64,000 nucleotides of DNA, from the NCBI RefSeq assembly GCF_000426345.1, contig NZ_AUFE01000019.1, forward strand, positions 42,600 through 106,599. The letters run 5' to 3'. The position numbers were made by a program, and so were the translations under genes. Shown here in pieces: positions 42,249-49,911 of the stretch (position 1 is its first letter; every line of letters starts with the position of its first letter). The DNA comes from Cupriavidus phytohabitans (GTDB lineage: Bacteria > Pseudomonadota > Gammaproteobacteria > Burkholderiales > Burkholderiaceae). The notes beneath the pieces were generated by a model, which saw only the letters and a program-made list of their open reading frames with translations, was not told the origin of the DNA and did no database searches.

Positions 42249-42312
42249 TTACCCCACATACGACAGGAACGCCCGCGCCATCTCCACCTCCAGCCGCTTG
42301 TCCGACAGCGCG
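42249..42312 (-). pseudogene. Remnant: 3' tail of a lost gene, possibly a TetR-type regulator
   Basis: The minus-strand frame ending at TAA 42249-42251 reads LSDKRLEVEMARAFLSYVG, an amphipathic terminal helix like the end of a bacterial regulator. It has no start or body; about 20 codons upstream it runs into the oppositely oriented MFS tail. The identity of the lost gene is a guess. Confidence 0.35.
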
Positions 42313-42315
42313 CAG

Positions 42316-42479
42316 GGGCGCGCGGCTTTGAGCTTGGGCTGGCGCTGTGTGGCGTGGTGATGCTGGCGGGCGGCCTGGTCGGGCTGCTTGTCGTGAACCC
42401 CGGCCGTTCGCGCCGCCGGCTCGCCGCGCATGCGGCAGCCGCACCGGACGATGGGCTGGCGCCGGCGGCGGCAAGCTGA
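42316..42479 (+). pseudogene. Remnant: 3' tail of an MFS transporter
   Basis: The plus-strand frame up to TGA 42479 reads GFELGLALCGVVMLAGGLVG, then LLVVNPGRS and an Ala/Pro-rich tail. That is the last transmembrane helix and cytoplasmic end of a major facilitator protein. There is no N-terminal part, start codon or SD for a functional gene. It begins where the minus-strand remnant ends, so the pair looks like the scar of an internal deletion. Confidence 0.5.
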
Positions 42480-42502
42480 TCGGCGGACGATCGGCGGCAT
42501 AT

Positions 42503-43471
42503 TCAGAACACGATCGCCGCCGTCCCCATGAACGTGCTCGTGCTCTTTAGCCGGTTCTTGCTGGCGATGGTCGGCACCCAGCGCAGGCTCATTGACAGGT
42601 GGCTTTTCGCGCCGATTTTTGTGTCGTAGGTGACGATCGGCCCCAGCGCCCAGTCGTGGCCGCGGAAGCCGTTGAGGCGGTCCGCCAGCGGACCGCTGTC
42701 GTCGCCCAGTTGCTGCGTGGTGCCGGCGATCAGGCCTGCGCCGGCGCCGTTGCCGAAGCGCTTGAGCAGCATCGTGTCGAGCGTGAACAGCGGCGCGTTC
42801 TGGTAATCGGTGGCATTGTTGCGCGTGTAGAACTGGAGCCCGGCCACCGCATCGAATTCCAGCCCGTGCTCCGGAAACAGCCGGGTGTAGGCCACCTGCG
42901 GGATAAAGGTCCAGTTGTTCAGGCTGGGATTGGCCAGTGCGTTGGGATCGTACTTGCCGGTCGGCGCCCAGATGTTCAGGCTCAGCGCCACATGCTCGGT
43001 CTTGGAGAAGTGGTAGCCGGCGACCAGCGGCGTGAAATAGATGTCGAACAGGTTCGACGCGGTGTCTTGCGTACGGCCGCTGACGCCGCCGATGCCGACA
43101 TTGGCCGTGACCCTGGTCCACACGTAGGGCAGCGTGAAGCTGGAGGCAAAGTTCCACGCGCCGGGCCCGGTGTCCCAGGCTTTCATCACCGTGGCCAGTG
43201 TGAAGGCGACCTTGCCGTCGACGTCGACGGCTGCCTTGCCGCCAATCGGCACGCTGCGGCTGCCGCCGATCGATCCGTCGAGGTAGATCTCGCCGAGGTT
43301 GACCGCCAGGATGGGTTCGGGCGAGACGATGCCGGCATTGGGCGTGACGCTGGTTCCGGTGACGGGCCGGCCGAGCGCGCCCTCGGTGCCGCTGGCACTG
43401 GTAGCTGCGCCCAGCAGCGGCAGCGCGGGGACAAGGGCAGCTAGCAGCCGGCGAGCGGTGTTGGTTGGCAT
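42503..43471 (-). CDS. Outer-membrane transporter-like protein (phenol MetA-pathway family)
   Basis: 322 residues. A signal peptide is visible at the start (MPTNTARRLLAALVPALPLLGAATSAS). The mature part is beta-rich with alternating aromatic strands (WNFASSFTLPYVWTRVTANVG, FTPLVAGYHFSKTEHVALSLNIWAPTGKYDP, FIPQVAYTRLF) and ends in a phenylalanine (TAAIVF), a usual outer-membrane barrel signal. This pattern is that of the SphA/MetA-pathway-of-phenol-degradation family. No aromatic catabolic genes are adjacent, so the cargo is unknown. SD GGAGG precedes the ATG. Confidence 0.8.
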   Translation of the reverse strand: MPTNTARRLLAALVPALPLLGAATSASGTEGALGRPVTGTSVTPNAGIVSPEPILAVNLGEIYLDGSIGGSRSVPIGGKAAVDVDGKVAFTLATVMKAWDTGPGAWNFASSFTLPYVWTRVTANVGIGGVSGRTQDTASNLFDIYFTPLVAGYHFSKTEHVALSLNIWAPTGKYDPNALANPSLNNWTFIPQVAYTRLFPEHGLEFDAVAGLQFYTRNNATDYQNAPLFTLDTMLLKRFGNGAGAGLIAGTTQQLGDDSGPLADRLNGFRGHDWALGPIVTYDTKIGAKSHLSMSLRWVPTIASKNRLKSTSTFMGTAAIVF

Positions 43472-43577
43472 GTCGGAGCCTCCGGAGCGCCTGGGATGAC
43501 GGTGTGCCCCGCGGCCAACATAGCACGCCGGTCCGGTTCGCGATCTGAAGATTTTTCCCGGGCCGCCCTGAAAGTTT

Positions 43578-44528
43578 CTAGCGAACCGGGATGGCGCTCG
43601 CGCCCGCAGCCGGGTAGTCCGCCAGCGCCGCGTGCACCTGCGCCACGAACGCGCGCGTTGCCGGCGACGGGGTATGCCCGGACAGCGACACGATGCCATA
43701 CTGCGCGCGCAAATCGTGGCGCGGGCGCATCCGCAGCGGCACCGCCGCGCCCTGCGCGCAGGCGTCGGCCATCATCGCCACCGGCACCAGCGCGACCGCG
43801 TCGCCGGCCAGCATCAGTGCGCGCAGCGCATGCATGTCGTTGCAGGTGACGGTGAGCAGGCCGGCGCTGTCGTTCCCGGCCGTGCCGTTGCTGGCCGCCA
43901 GCATTGCCTCGCGGAAGAACTGGTGGATATGCGCGGGCAGCCGTGGGCCTGCCACCGGGTAATCGCGCAACGCGGCGAGGCTGATGTCGCGCTGCTGCGC
44001 CAGCGGGTGCGCGGCGCGCACGAAGAGGCCGGTCTCCAGCGCCGGCAGGCGCTCGATCTGCAGGTGGCCGAGCTGCGCCAGGCTGCGGCTTTCGCCGACA
44101 AAGACATCGAGCCGTTCGGCTTCCAGTGCGCGCAGCATGGTGGTGGTGTCGGCGGTCTCCACGTCGATGCGCAGGCGCGGGTAGCGCCGCACCAGCGCTT
44201 CCAGCACCGGGTCGAGCAGGAACGATGCCGCGAACGGCCCGAAGCCGGCGCGGATCTCGCCGATCTCCACCTCGTCCAGCAGCTGCAGGTCGCGGCGCAG
44301 TTCACGGCTTTCGCGCAGCATGCGGCGCGCGCGTTCCAGCACCAGCGCGCCGGCGGCTGTGGGGCGTACCTTGCCGTAGCTTCGGTCGACCAGGGTGCCG
44401 AGGTCGGCCTCCAGCGCCTGGATGCTGCGCGTCAGCGCCGGCTGCGACAGGTGCAGCGCCGCGGCCGCGCGCGCGAAGCTGCCCTGTTCGACCAGGGTGA
44501 CGAAGTGATGCAGCTGGCGCAGGCCCAT
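43578..44528 (-). CDS. LysR-family transcriptional regulator
   Basis: 316 residues. The N-terminal winged helix is MGLRQLHHFVTLVEQGSFARAAAALHLSQPALTRSIQALEADLG (in shorter blocks, standard LysR layout). The C-terminal effector domain follows from about residue 90. It is divergently transcribed from a TctC/Bug-type binding protein with 113 bp between starts, the usual arrangement for control of that neighbour. The inducer is unknown. Confidence 0.92.
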   Translation of the reverse strand: MGLRQLHHFVTLVEQGSFARAAAALHLSQPALTRSIQALEADLGTLVDRSYGKVRPTAAGALVLERARRMLRESRELRRDLQLLDEVEIGEIRAGFGPFAASFLLDPVLEALVRRYPRLRIDVETADTTTMLRALEAERLDVFVGESRSLAQLGHLQIERLPALETGLFVRAAHPLAQQRDISLAALRDYPVAGPRLPAHIHQFFREAMLAASNGTAGNDSAGLLTVTCNDMHALRALMLAGDAVALVPVAMMADACAQGAAVPLRMRPRHDLRAQYGIVSLSGHTPSPATRAFVAQVHAALADYPAAGASAIPVR

Positions 44529-44641
44529 TGATCTAAGTATTCATGCATGGAAATCTGAAAAATATTGCATTGGACGTACTTTCTCAAGCCCGCTACCGTT
44601 GTCTCCAAGACATAAAGACAATCAAGACAACTGGAGACGAC

Positions 44642-45622
44642 ATGAATCGACGCGCATGGCTCGCGCTCGCAGTCAGCGGGCTTTCGCTCAGCCTCGGCTT
44701 GCCGGCCGCTGCACAGACCTATCCGGCCAAGCCGATCCGCCTGGTGGTGCCATACGTGGCCGGTGGCGGCACCGACACCATCGCCCGCGCCATGGGCGAG
44801 AAACTCAGCAAGCGCCTGGGCCAGCCGGTGGTGGTGGAAAACAAGGCCGGCGCCTCCGGCATCATCGGTACCGATGCCGTGGCCAAGGCGGCGCCGGACG
44901 GCTACACGCTGCTGATGACGCTGACGCAGTCGGTGCTGACCAACCAGTTCCTGTTCGAGAAGCTGCCGTACGACCCGCGCAAGGACCTGACCATGATCAG
45001 CGTGCTCGCCGACGCGCAGCTGGTGCTGGTGGCGCACCCGTCGGTGCCGGCGCGCACGCCGCGCGAGCTGGGGGATTACGCGCGCGCCCAGCCGGGCAAG
45101 GCTACCTATGCCTCGTGGGGCGTGGGATCGCTGTCGCACCTGAGCGGCGCCTACCTCAGCAAGCTTACGCGCGGCAACGCCACGCACGTGCCCTACAAGG
45201 GCGAGGCGCCGATGCTGCAGGACCTGCTTGGCGGGCAGGTGCAGTTCGGCTTTGCCAGCATCCTGACGGCCAGGCCGTATATCGAGAGCGGCAAGCTCAA
45301 GGCGCTGGCCGTTACCGGCACGCAGCGCAGCAGCGCGCTGCCTGCGATGCCGACCTTTGCCGAGCTGGGCATGCAGGACAGCGCGTTCAAGACGGTGGGC
45401 TGGATCGGGCTGGTGGCGCCGGTCGGCGTGCCGGCGACCATTGTGGCCAAGCTCGAAAGCGAGGTGAAGGCGATCCTGCAGACCCCCGACATGCAGGCGC
45501 GCATGGTCGGGCTGGGGGTACGCCCGGTGGGCAGCTCGCCGGCCGAGGCACAGGCGCTCTATGCGCGCGACTGGCCGGTGCTGAAGACGCTGGTGGCGGA
45601 CTCGGGCGCGCGCCTCGACTGA
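44642..45622 (+). CDS. Tripartite tricarboxylate transporter substrate-binding protein (Bug/TctC family)
   Basis: 326 residues. A signal peptide MNRRAWLALAVSGLSLSLG ending near AAAQ is followed by the Bug hallmark YPAKPIRLVVPYVAGGGTDTIAR. A second family block is ASGIIGTDAVAKAAPDGYTLL. These periplasmic receptors are very numerous in Cupriavidus and Bordetella and often lack tctA/tctB partners, as here. The ligand is likely a carboxylate but cannot be named. ATG 44642 was chosen because the signal peptide starts there. Confidence 0.9.
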   Translation: MNRRAWLALAVSGLSLSLGLPAAAQTYPAKPIRLVVPYVAGGGTDTIARAMGEKLSKRLGQPVVVENKAGASGIIGTDAVAKAAPDGYTLLMTLTQSVLTNQFLFEKLPYDPRKDLTMISVLADAQLVLVAHPSVPARTPRELGDYARAQPGKATYASWGVGSLSHLSGAYLSKLTRGNATHVPYKGEAPMLQDLLGGQVQFGFASILTARPYIESGKLKALAVTGTQRSSALPAMPTFAELGMQDSAFKTVGWIGLVAPVGVPATIVAKLESEVKAILQTPDMQARMVGLGVRPVGSSPAEAQALYARDWPVLKTLVADSGARLD

Positions 45623-45762
45623 TCTGCTTCCGATTTCCGCTCATGGCGGGCGGCGCGGCAGTATGCCGCGTGCGCCCGTTTTCTTATTTGAAATATGTGT
45701 CCGGAAGGCTCGGGTATTAATGCCGGATGCGGCTTTTCATGCGCTAGCGAAAATAGAATGGA

Positions 45763-45781
45763 AACCATTGCCATTCTCATG
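45763..45781. promoter_or_regulatory. Possible Fur box upstream of bfr (distal)
   Basis: On the minus strand the sequence reads GAGAATGGCAATGGTTTCC, resembling the Fur consensus GATAATGATAATCATTATC at about 12 positions. Confidence 0.4.
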
Positions 45782-45895
45782 TGCAATAATGCTGGATAAT
45801 CGGTCAATATCGGCCGAATTTGCTTGATGTCCCCCTTTGCCGGCCTACCATGAAAGGCGCGAAGCGATATTGGCCGCAGCAGTGCTGCTGGCCAT

Positions 45896-45912
45896 GATAA
45901 TGAGAATTGATC
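45896..45912. promoter_or_regulatory. Possible Fur box upstream of bfr (proximal)
   Basis: GATAATGAGAATTGATC, close to the Fur consensus, about 30 bp before the bfr start. Together with the distal site it suggests iron control of bfr. Confidence 0.5.
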
Positions 45913-45942
45913 CACCAGTATCGAGGGGTCGTTGGTGCTGTC

Positions 45943-46422
45943 ATGAAAAGCGACAAGAAAGCGATTCAGATGCTCAATGTTCAGCTCCGGCATGAGCTGA
46001 CCGCCATCAACCAGTATTTCCTGCACGCGCGCATGTACCGGCATTGGGGGCTCAATGCCCTGGGCAAGCACGAGTACGAGGAATCGATCGAGGAAATGAA
46101 GCACGCCGACAAGCTGATCGAGCGCATCCTGCTGCTCGATGGCTTGCCCAACCTGCAGGACCTCGACAAATTGCTGCTCGGCGAGAACACCGAAGAAATG
46201 CTCGGCTGCGACCTGAAGCTGGAACAGGTTTCGCAGGCCAGCTGCAAGGATGCGATCAAGTATCTGGAGTCGATCGGCGATTATGTTTCGCGTGAGGTGG
46301 TGGTCGATATCCTGGAAGCGACCGAATCGCATATCGACTGGCTCGAGTCGCAAATCGAACTGATCGGCAAGGTCGGCCTGCAGAACTACGTGCAGTCGGC
46401 CATGGGCGAGATCGGCGACTGA
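45943..46422 (+). CDS. bfr: Bacterioferritin
   Basis: 24-mer iron-storage protein with a ferroxidase centre and haem between subunits. Length 159. The four-helix pattern starts MKSDKKAIQMLNVQLRHELT. The haem-ligand methionine is present in the EEMKHAD block, and ferroxidase residues are in the HELTAINQYFLHARM and EATESHIDWLESQ helices. The start is ATG 45943; the TTG at 45907 would add 12 residues without homology. No bfd is next to it. A GC-rich hairpin (46433-46451) after the stop may end transcription. Confidence 0.94.
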   Translation: MKSDKKAIQMLNVQLRHELTAINQYFLHARMYRHWGLNALGKHEYEESIEEMKHADKLIERILLLDGLPNLQDLDKLLLGENTEEMLGCDLKLEQVSQASCKDAIKYLESIGDYVSREVVVDILEATESHIDWLESQIELIGKVGLQNYVQSAMGEIGD

Positions 46423-46432
46423 CTGCCGTCGC

Positions 46433-46451
46433 GGGCGCTCGCGCAGCGCCC
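46433..46451 (+). terminator. Weak terminator-like hairpin after bfr
   Basis: A stem GGGCGCT/AGCGCCC with a CGCGC loop, then TGCAGACTTTT. The T-run is offset by 7 nt, so efficiency is doubtful. Confidence 0.4.
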
Positions 46452-46520
46452 TGCAGACTTTTCCATTTCCCGCTACACTGCGGCCCGCAGCACGACGCGC
46501 CGGGATGGCGCGTGATCCAC

Positions 46521-46595
46521 GGCGGGGTGGCAGAGTGGTGATGCAACGGCCTGCAAAGCCGTATACGACGGTTCGATTCCGGATCCCCGCCTCCA
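46521..46595 (+). tRNA. tRNA-Cys (GCA)
   Basis: A full cloverleaf: acceptor GGCGGGG/CCCCGCC (46521-46527 with 46585-46591), U73 discriminator as expected for cysteine, and encoded CCA (46593-46595). The anticodon loop is CTGCAAA with anticodon GCA, and the T-arm includes GGTTCGATTCC. It is a single tRNA, not in a cluster; GTTTTTCTT follows directly and may act as a terminator. Confidence 0.96.
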
Positions 46596-46891
46596 GTTTT
46601 TCTTCCTGGCAGCGACATTCCCCTTTCTTCGCACCCTGAGTCGCGTGACGCACGCGCGGGGGTGCGCCTGCGCCGAATAGCCGCGCGCCCCTGTGCAGAA
46701 TGCCGCGGGCAATTTCCGACACCGGTTGGCCCTGTTCTTCCCGGATGGTACAAAGCGACCGAATCGGGTAGTGTTTCGCAGTCAGGCCGGACCGGCCTGC
46801 GTGCGCAGCGCGCTGCCTGGATGGCGGCGCAACCATGCCGGGCTTCCATGGTGTTCCCGTCGCCAAGTGATGTGAAGAAGAGAGGCTCCTG
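46596..46891. other. Intergenic region after tRNA-Cys
   Basis: About 295 bp without a credible gene; open frames lack start signals and conserved composition. AGAGAGGCTCCTG at its end is the SD of the GNAT gene. Confidence 0.4.
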
Positions 46892-47335
46892 ATGATGAAA
46901 GACCTGCGGATCCGGGCGGCGGTGCCCTCGGACGCGCCAGCGGTGGGGGCGGTGCTGGAGCGCTGCGGCCTGCCGACCGACGATGTGTTCCGCGTGCTGG
47001 AGCACTTCCATGTCGCGATCCTCGAATCGCGGATCATCGGTTGCGCAGCCGGCGAGCCCTTCGGCCAGACCGTGGTGATCCGCTCGGTCGCCGTGCTGCC
47101 CGAGCACCGCGATCGGGGCGTTGCCACGCACGTGGTGCGCGCCGCGCTGATGCGCGCGCGCTCGAATGGCCTGCAGCGCGCGGTGCTGCTGGCCTCGAGT
47201 TGCCCAAGTTATTTCGCGCGCTACGGCTTTACGCTGGTGCCGGCATCGAAGCTGCCGCAGGAGGTGCTGTCGTCCAGCGAATTCCAGCGGCATACCGATA
47301 CGCCGCCGCTGTGCATGTGGTGTGAGCTGAGCTGA
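46892..47335 (+). CDS. GNAT-family N-acetyltransferase (ArgA/ArsN2-like)
   Basis: 147 residues. Motif A is VIRSVAVLPEHRDRGVATHVV, followed by RAVLLASSCPSYFARYGF. The N-terminal IRAAVPSDAPAVGAVLERCGLPTDDV resembles the small GNATs annotated as ArsN2 in arsenic loci, but no ars gene is close. The two adjacent ATG codons (46892 and 46895) are both possible starts. The substrate is unknown. Confidence 0.85.
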   Translation: MMKDLRIRAAVPSDAPAVGAVLERCGLPTDDVFRVLEHFHVAILESRIIGCAAGEPFGQTVVIRSVAVLPEHRDRGVATHVVRAALMRARSNGLQRAVLLASSCPSYFARYGFTLVPASKLPQEVLSSSEFQRHTDTPPLCMWCELS

Positions 47336-47370
47336 GACCGCGCGCCAGGCCTGGTGCGCTTGCTGCATTG

Positions 47371-48384
47371 TCAGTGCGTGCCCTCGCAGCGGCTGATCTC
47401 GACGGTCACGTGCACCAGCTCCTCATGCACGGACAGCGCCTGGCGCACGCGTTGCGGCGTCAGCGCGGCGTCATGCGTGACCAGGCAGACGATGCAGGAA
47501 AAGTGCTGGCGGCCGACGCGCCAGACATGCAGGTCAGTCACGCGGATCCCTTCTTCGCCAGGGCGGCCGTCGCGGTCGAGCCCGGCAAGCACCTCGCGCA
47601 CTTCTTCGACCACCGGGTGGTCCATCTCGCGGTCCAGCAGCACGGTGCCGCTCTGGCGCAGCAGGCCGATCGCCCACTTGCCGACCAGCGCCGCGCCCAC
47701 CAGTCCCATCACCGGGTCTAGCCAGGCCCAGCCCAGCCACCAGCCGCCGGCAAGCGCCACGATGGCCAGCACCGAGGTGGCGGCATCGGCCAGCACGTGC
47801 ACGTAGGCCGCGCGCAGGTTGATGTCGTGGTGGCGGTGGTGATGATCGTGGTCATGGTGGTCATGGTGGTCATGGTGGCCATGGTGGTGATGTCCATGGC
47901 CATGCTCATGATCGTGCCCGTGCCCGTGCGCATGTCCGCCCAGGATCAGCGCGCAGCCAAGGTTGACCAGCAGGCCCAGCGCGGTCACGGCCATGGCCTC
48001 GCGGTAATGGATTTCCTGCGGGCTGAACAGCCGCTCGACCGAACCCGCAGCCATCAGCGCGGCAATGCAGAGCAGGAATACCGCGCTGGCAAAGGCGGCC
48101 AGCACTTCTATCTTCCAGGCGCCAAAGGCAAAGCGCCGGTCGCTGGCGTAGCGGCGCGCGGCTGCGTACGCAAAGGCGGACAGGCCGATGGCCAGCGCGT
48201 GCGAGCTCATGTGCCAGCCATCGGCCAGCAGCGCCATCGAGTTGAACCAGAGACCGGCGGCGATTTCCACCACCATCACGATGGCGGTGATCACCATCAC
48301 CAGGCGCGTGCCGCGCTCGGCGTCGCGGTTGCCCCCGTCGAAGGTATGGCTGTGGGTCCATGCGGACAGGTCTTGGGTATGCAT
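47371..48384 (-). CDS. dmeF: Cation diffusion facilitator, Co(II)/Ni(II) exporter DmeF
   Basis: 337 residues, six transmembrane helices with the CDF metal-site motifs SMALLADGWHMSSHA (helix 2, HxxxD type) and HVLADAATSVLAI (helix 5). Between helices 4 and 5 is an extreme His-rich loop (residues about 147-185, almost only H, G and D), as in DmeF of Cupriavidus metallidurans, where it confers Co resistance. The C-terminal cytoplasmic domain contains HVWRVGRQHFSC. No dmeR-type regulator is beside it. It converges with the GNAT gene. Confidence 0.9.
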   Translation of the reverse strand: MHTQDLSAWTHSHTFDGGNRDAERGTRLVMVITAIVMVVEIAAGLWFNSMALLADGWHMSSHALAIGLSAFAYAAARRYASDRRFAFGAWKIEVLAAFASAVFLLCIAALMAAGSVERLFSPQEIHYREAMAVTALGLLVNLGCALILGGHAHGHGHDHEHGHGHHHHGHHDHHDHHDHDHHHRHHDINLRAAYVHVLADAATSVLAIVALAGGWWLGWAWLDPVMGLVGAALVGKWAIGLLRQSGTVLLDREMDHPVVEEVREVLAGLDRDGRPGEEGIRVTDLHVWRVGRQHFSCIVCLVTHDAALTPQRVRQALSVHEELVHVTVEISRCEGTH

Positions 48385-48611
48385 GGTCGGATCTTGCTGT
48401 GGCTGGAAGTCAGTACGGATGCTGCAAGGGTAGCAGAGCGCCGCTGTGCGACCGGCTGCATCCCTGCCGGAGACAGGGGCGTGCCGGCAGGGATGAATTC
48501 ATGAATACATCGACCGAATGAGTGTCGTCGCAGGAAATCCTGTCGCGCTGCTTAGTGATTACACTAGCCGGCACGGTTCAGACGGCCGCGGGTCGGCCAT
48601 GGAGACAGACG

Positions 48612-49490
48612 ATGTTCGAAGGATTCATGCCGCACCGGGTCGACTGCGGCGACGTTGCCATCCACGCGGTGGCCGGCGGCCAGGGGCCGGCCTTGCTGCT
48701 GCTGCATGGCCACCCGCAGACACACGCGATCTGGCACAAGGTGGCGCCCGAGCTGGCGCGGCATTTCACCGTGGTGGCAGCCGACCTGCGCGGCTATGGC
48801 GACAGCGGCAAGCCCGCGGGTTTGCCGGACCATGCCAACTACAGCAAGCGCACCATGGCCGCCGACCAGCTTGCGCTGATGCGCGCGCTCGGTTTCGAAC
48901 GGTTCAGCGTGCTGGCGCACGACCGCGGCGCGCGCGTGGCGCACCGGCTGGCGCTGGATCATCCACAGGCGGTGACGCGGCTGGTGACGCTGGATATTGC
49001 GCCCACGCTGGCGATGTACGCGCAGACCAGCGAGGCCTTTGCCCGCGCCTACTGGCACTGGTTCTTCCTGATTCGCCCGGCGCCGTTCCCGGAAACGCTG
49101 ATCGAAGCGGACCCCGCGCTCTACCTGCGCCAGACCATGGGTGCCCGCAGCGCCGGGCTGGCGCCGTTCACCGACGCCGCCATGGCCGAGTACCTGCGCT
49201 GCCTGAGCCTGCCCGGTGCCGCGCACGGGCTGTGCGAGGACTACCGCGCCAGTGCCACCATCGACCTCGAGCATGACCGCGCCGATCTCGCCGCGGGCCG
49301 CATGGTCGAGTGCGAGATGCTGGCGCTGTGGGGCGAGCAGGGCGCCGTCGGTCAGTGCTTCCGTCCGCTCGACGAATGGCGCAAGGTGGCGCGGCACGTG
49401 CGCGGGCATGCGCTGCCGTGCGGTCACTACATCGCCGAAGAGGTGCCGGAGCGGCTGCTGGAAGAAGTGCTGCCGTTCCTGCGCGGCTGA
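48612..49490 (+). CDS. Alpha/beta hydrolase, haloacetate dehalogenase-like
   Basis: 292 residues. The nucleophile is an aspartate in LAHDRGARVAHR (near residue 103), and the cap has YWHWFFLIRPAPFPETLIEADP, whose His and Trp correspond to the halide-binding pair of fluoroacetate dehalogenase. The catalytic His is in LPCGHYIAEEVPE. This set (Asp, Arg-Arg, His-Trp, His) is that of FAcD-type enzymes; epoxide hydrolases share the fold, so activity on fluoroacetate is a hypothesis. ATG 48612 follows GGAGACAGACG. It is ended by a perfect hairpin terminator. Confidence 0.85.
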   Translation: MFEGFMPHRVDCGDVAIHAVAGGQGPALLLLHGHPQTHAIWHKVAPELARHFTVVAADLRGYGDSGKPAGLPDHANYSKRTMAADQLALMRALGFERFSVLAHDRGARVAHRLALDHPQAVTRLVTLDIAPTLAMYAQTSEAFARAYWHWFFLIRPAPFPETLIEADPALYLRQTMGARSAGLAPFTDAAMAEYLRCLSLPGAAHGLCEDYRASATIDLEHDRADLAAGRMVECEMLALWGEQGAVGQCFRPLDEWRKVARHVRGHALPCGHYIAEEVPERLLEEVLPFLRG

Positions 49491-49538
49491 AGGATCCGGC
49501 ACCGGTTACCCCGCCGACCCGCGGCATCCAGCCGCATC

Positions 49539-49571
49539 AGCGCCTGTTGCGTGCCGCAACAGGCGCTTCCT
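49539..49571 (+). terminator. Rho-independent terminator of the hydrolase gene
   Basis: A perfect 13-bp stem AGCGCCTGTTGCG/CGCAACAGGCGCT with a TGC loop and TTCCTT after it. Confidence 0.85.
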
Positions 49572-49630
49572 TGCCTTCCCACGTTACGAAAAGTCCCCAG
49601 GCTATCTCAGGGAAATCTGATTGCTGCTTA

Positions 49631-49654
49631 CATACATTCATGAATGGATGTATG
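49631..49654. promoter_or_regulatory. Palindromic operator-like site
   Basis: CATACATTCAT-GA-ATGGATGTATG: two 11-bp arms matching at 10 of 11 positions, 50 bp before a small reading frame. Symmetry and AT content fit a dimeric repressor site; no regulator can be assigned. Confidence 0.5.
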
Positions 49655-49703
49655 ATTTTGCGAAAGATTCATATTCCCGCAACGAGTTTATTGTCGTTCT
49701 GAG

Positions 49704-49793
49704 ATGACATACCGCTTTATCGCTATCGCACTGGTGACCTGGGTGGGCGTTTGCGCCACCGCAGGCTGGGTCGTCGACCGCCTCTGGAGCTGA
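49704..49793 (+). CDS. Possible small single-TM protein (29 residues)
   Basis: The frame ATG 49704 to TGA 49793 encodes a 29-residue peptide: a short N terminus, the hydrophobic stretch FIAIALVTWVGVCATAGWVV (one membrane helix), then charged DRLWS. The upstream 70 bp are AT-rich, contain a palindrome and look like a promoter, unusual in this GC-rich context. The SD is weak (CTGAG). No homologue can be named; it may be a real small membrane protein or chance. Confidence 0.35.
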   Translation: MTYRFIAIALVTWVGVCATAGWVVDRLWS

Positions 49794-49911
49794 GGCGGCA
49801 CCCTGGGAGCGGCGCCGGCCCGCGCCCCCGCCACGAGCAACAACAGCCCAACCCCGGCGCCAACTTCCATCCCCGGCTACCTGCGCTACCACTTCTGATG
49901 GTAGCCGGCTC

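Noticed and set aside
42237..42479. 80-codon plus-strand frame considered as a small membrane protein
   Set aside because: Only the C-terminal half has meaning (an MFS last helix); the N-terminal half is antisense to another tail and lacks an SD, so a remnant is more likely.
47820..47940. Short-period CATGGTGGT-like repeat suggesting a microsatellite or CRISPR-like array
   Set aside because: It encodes the His-rich loop of DmeF; the repetition follows from alternating His codons.
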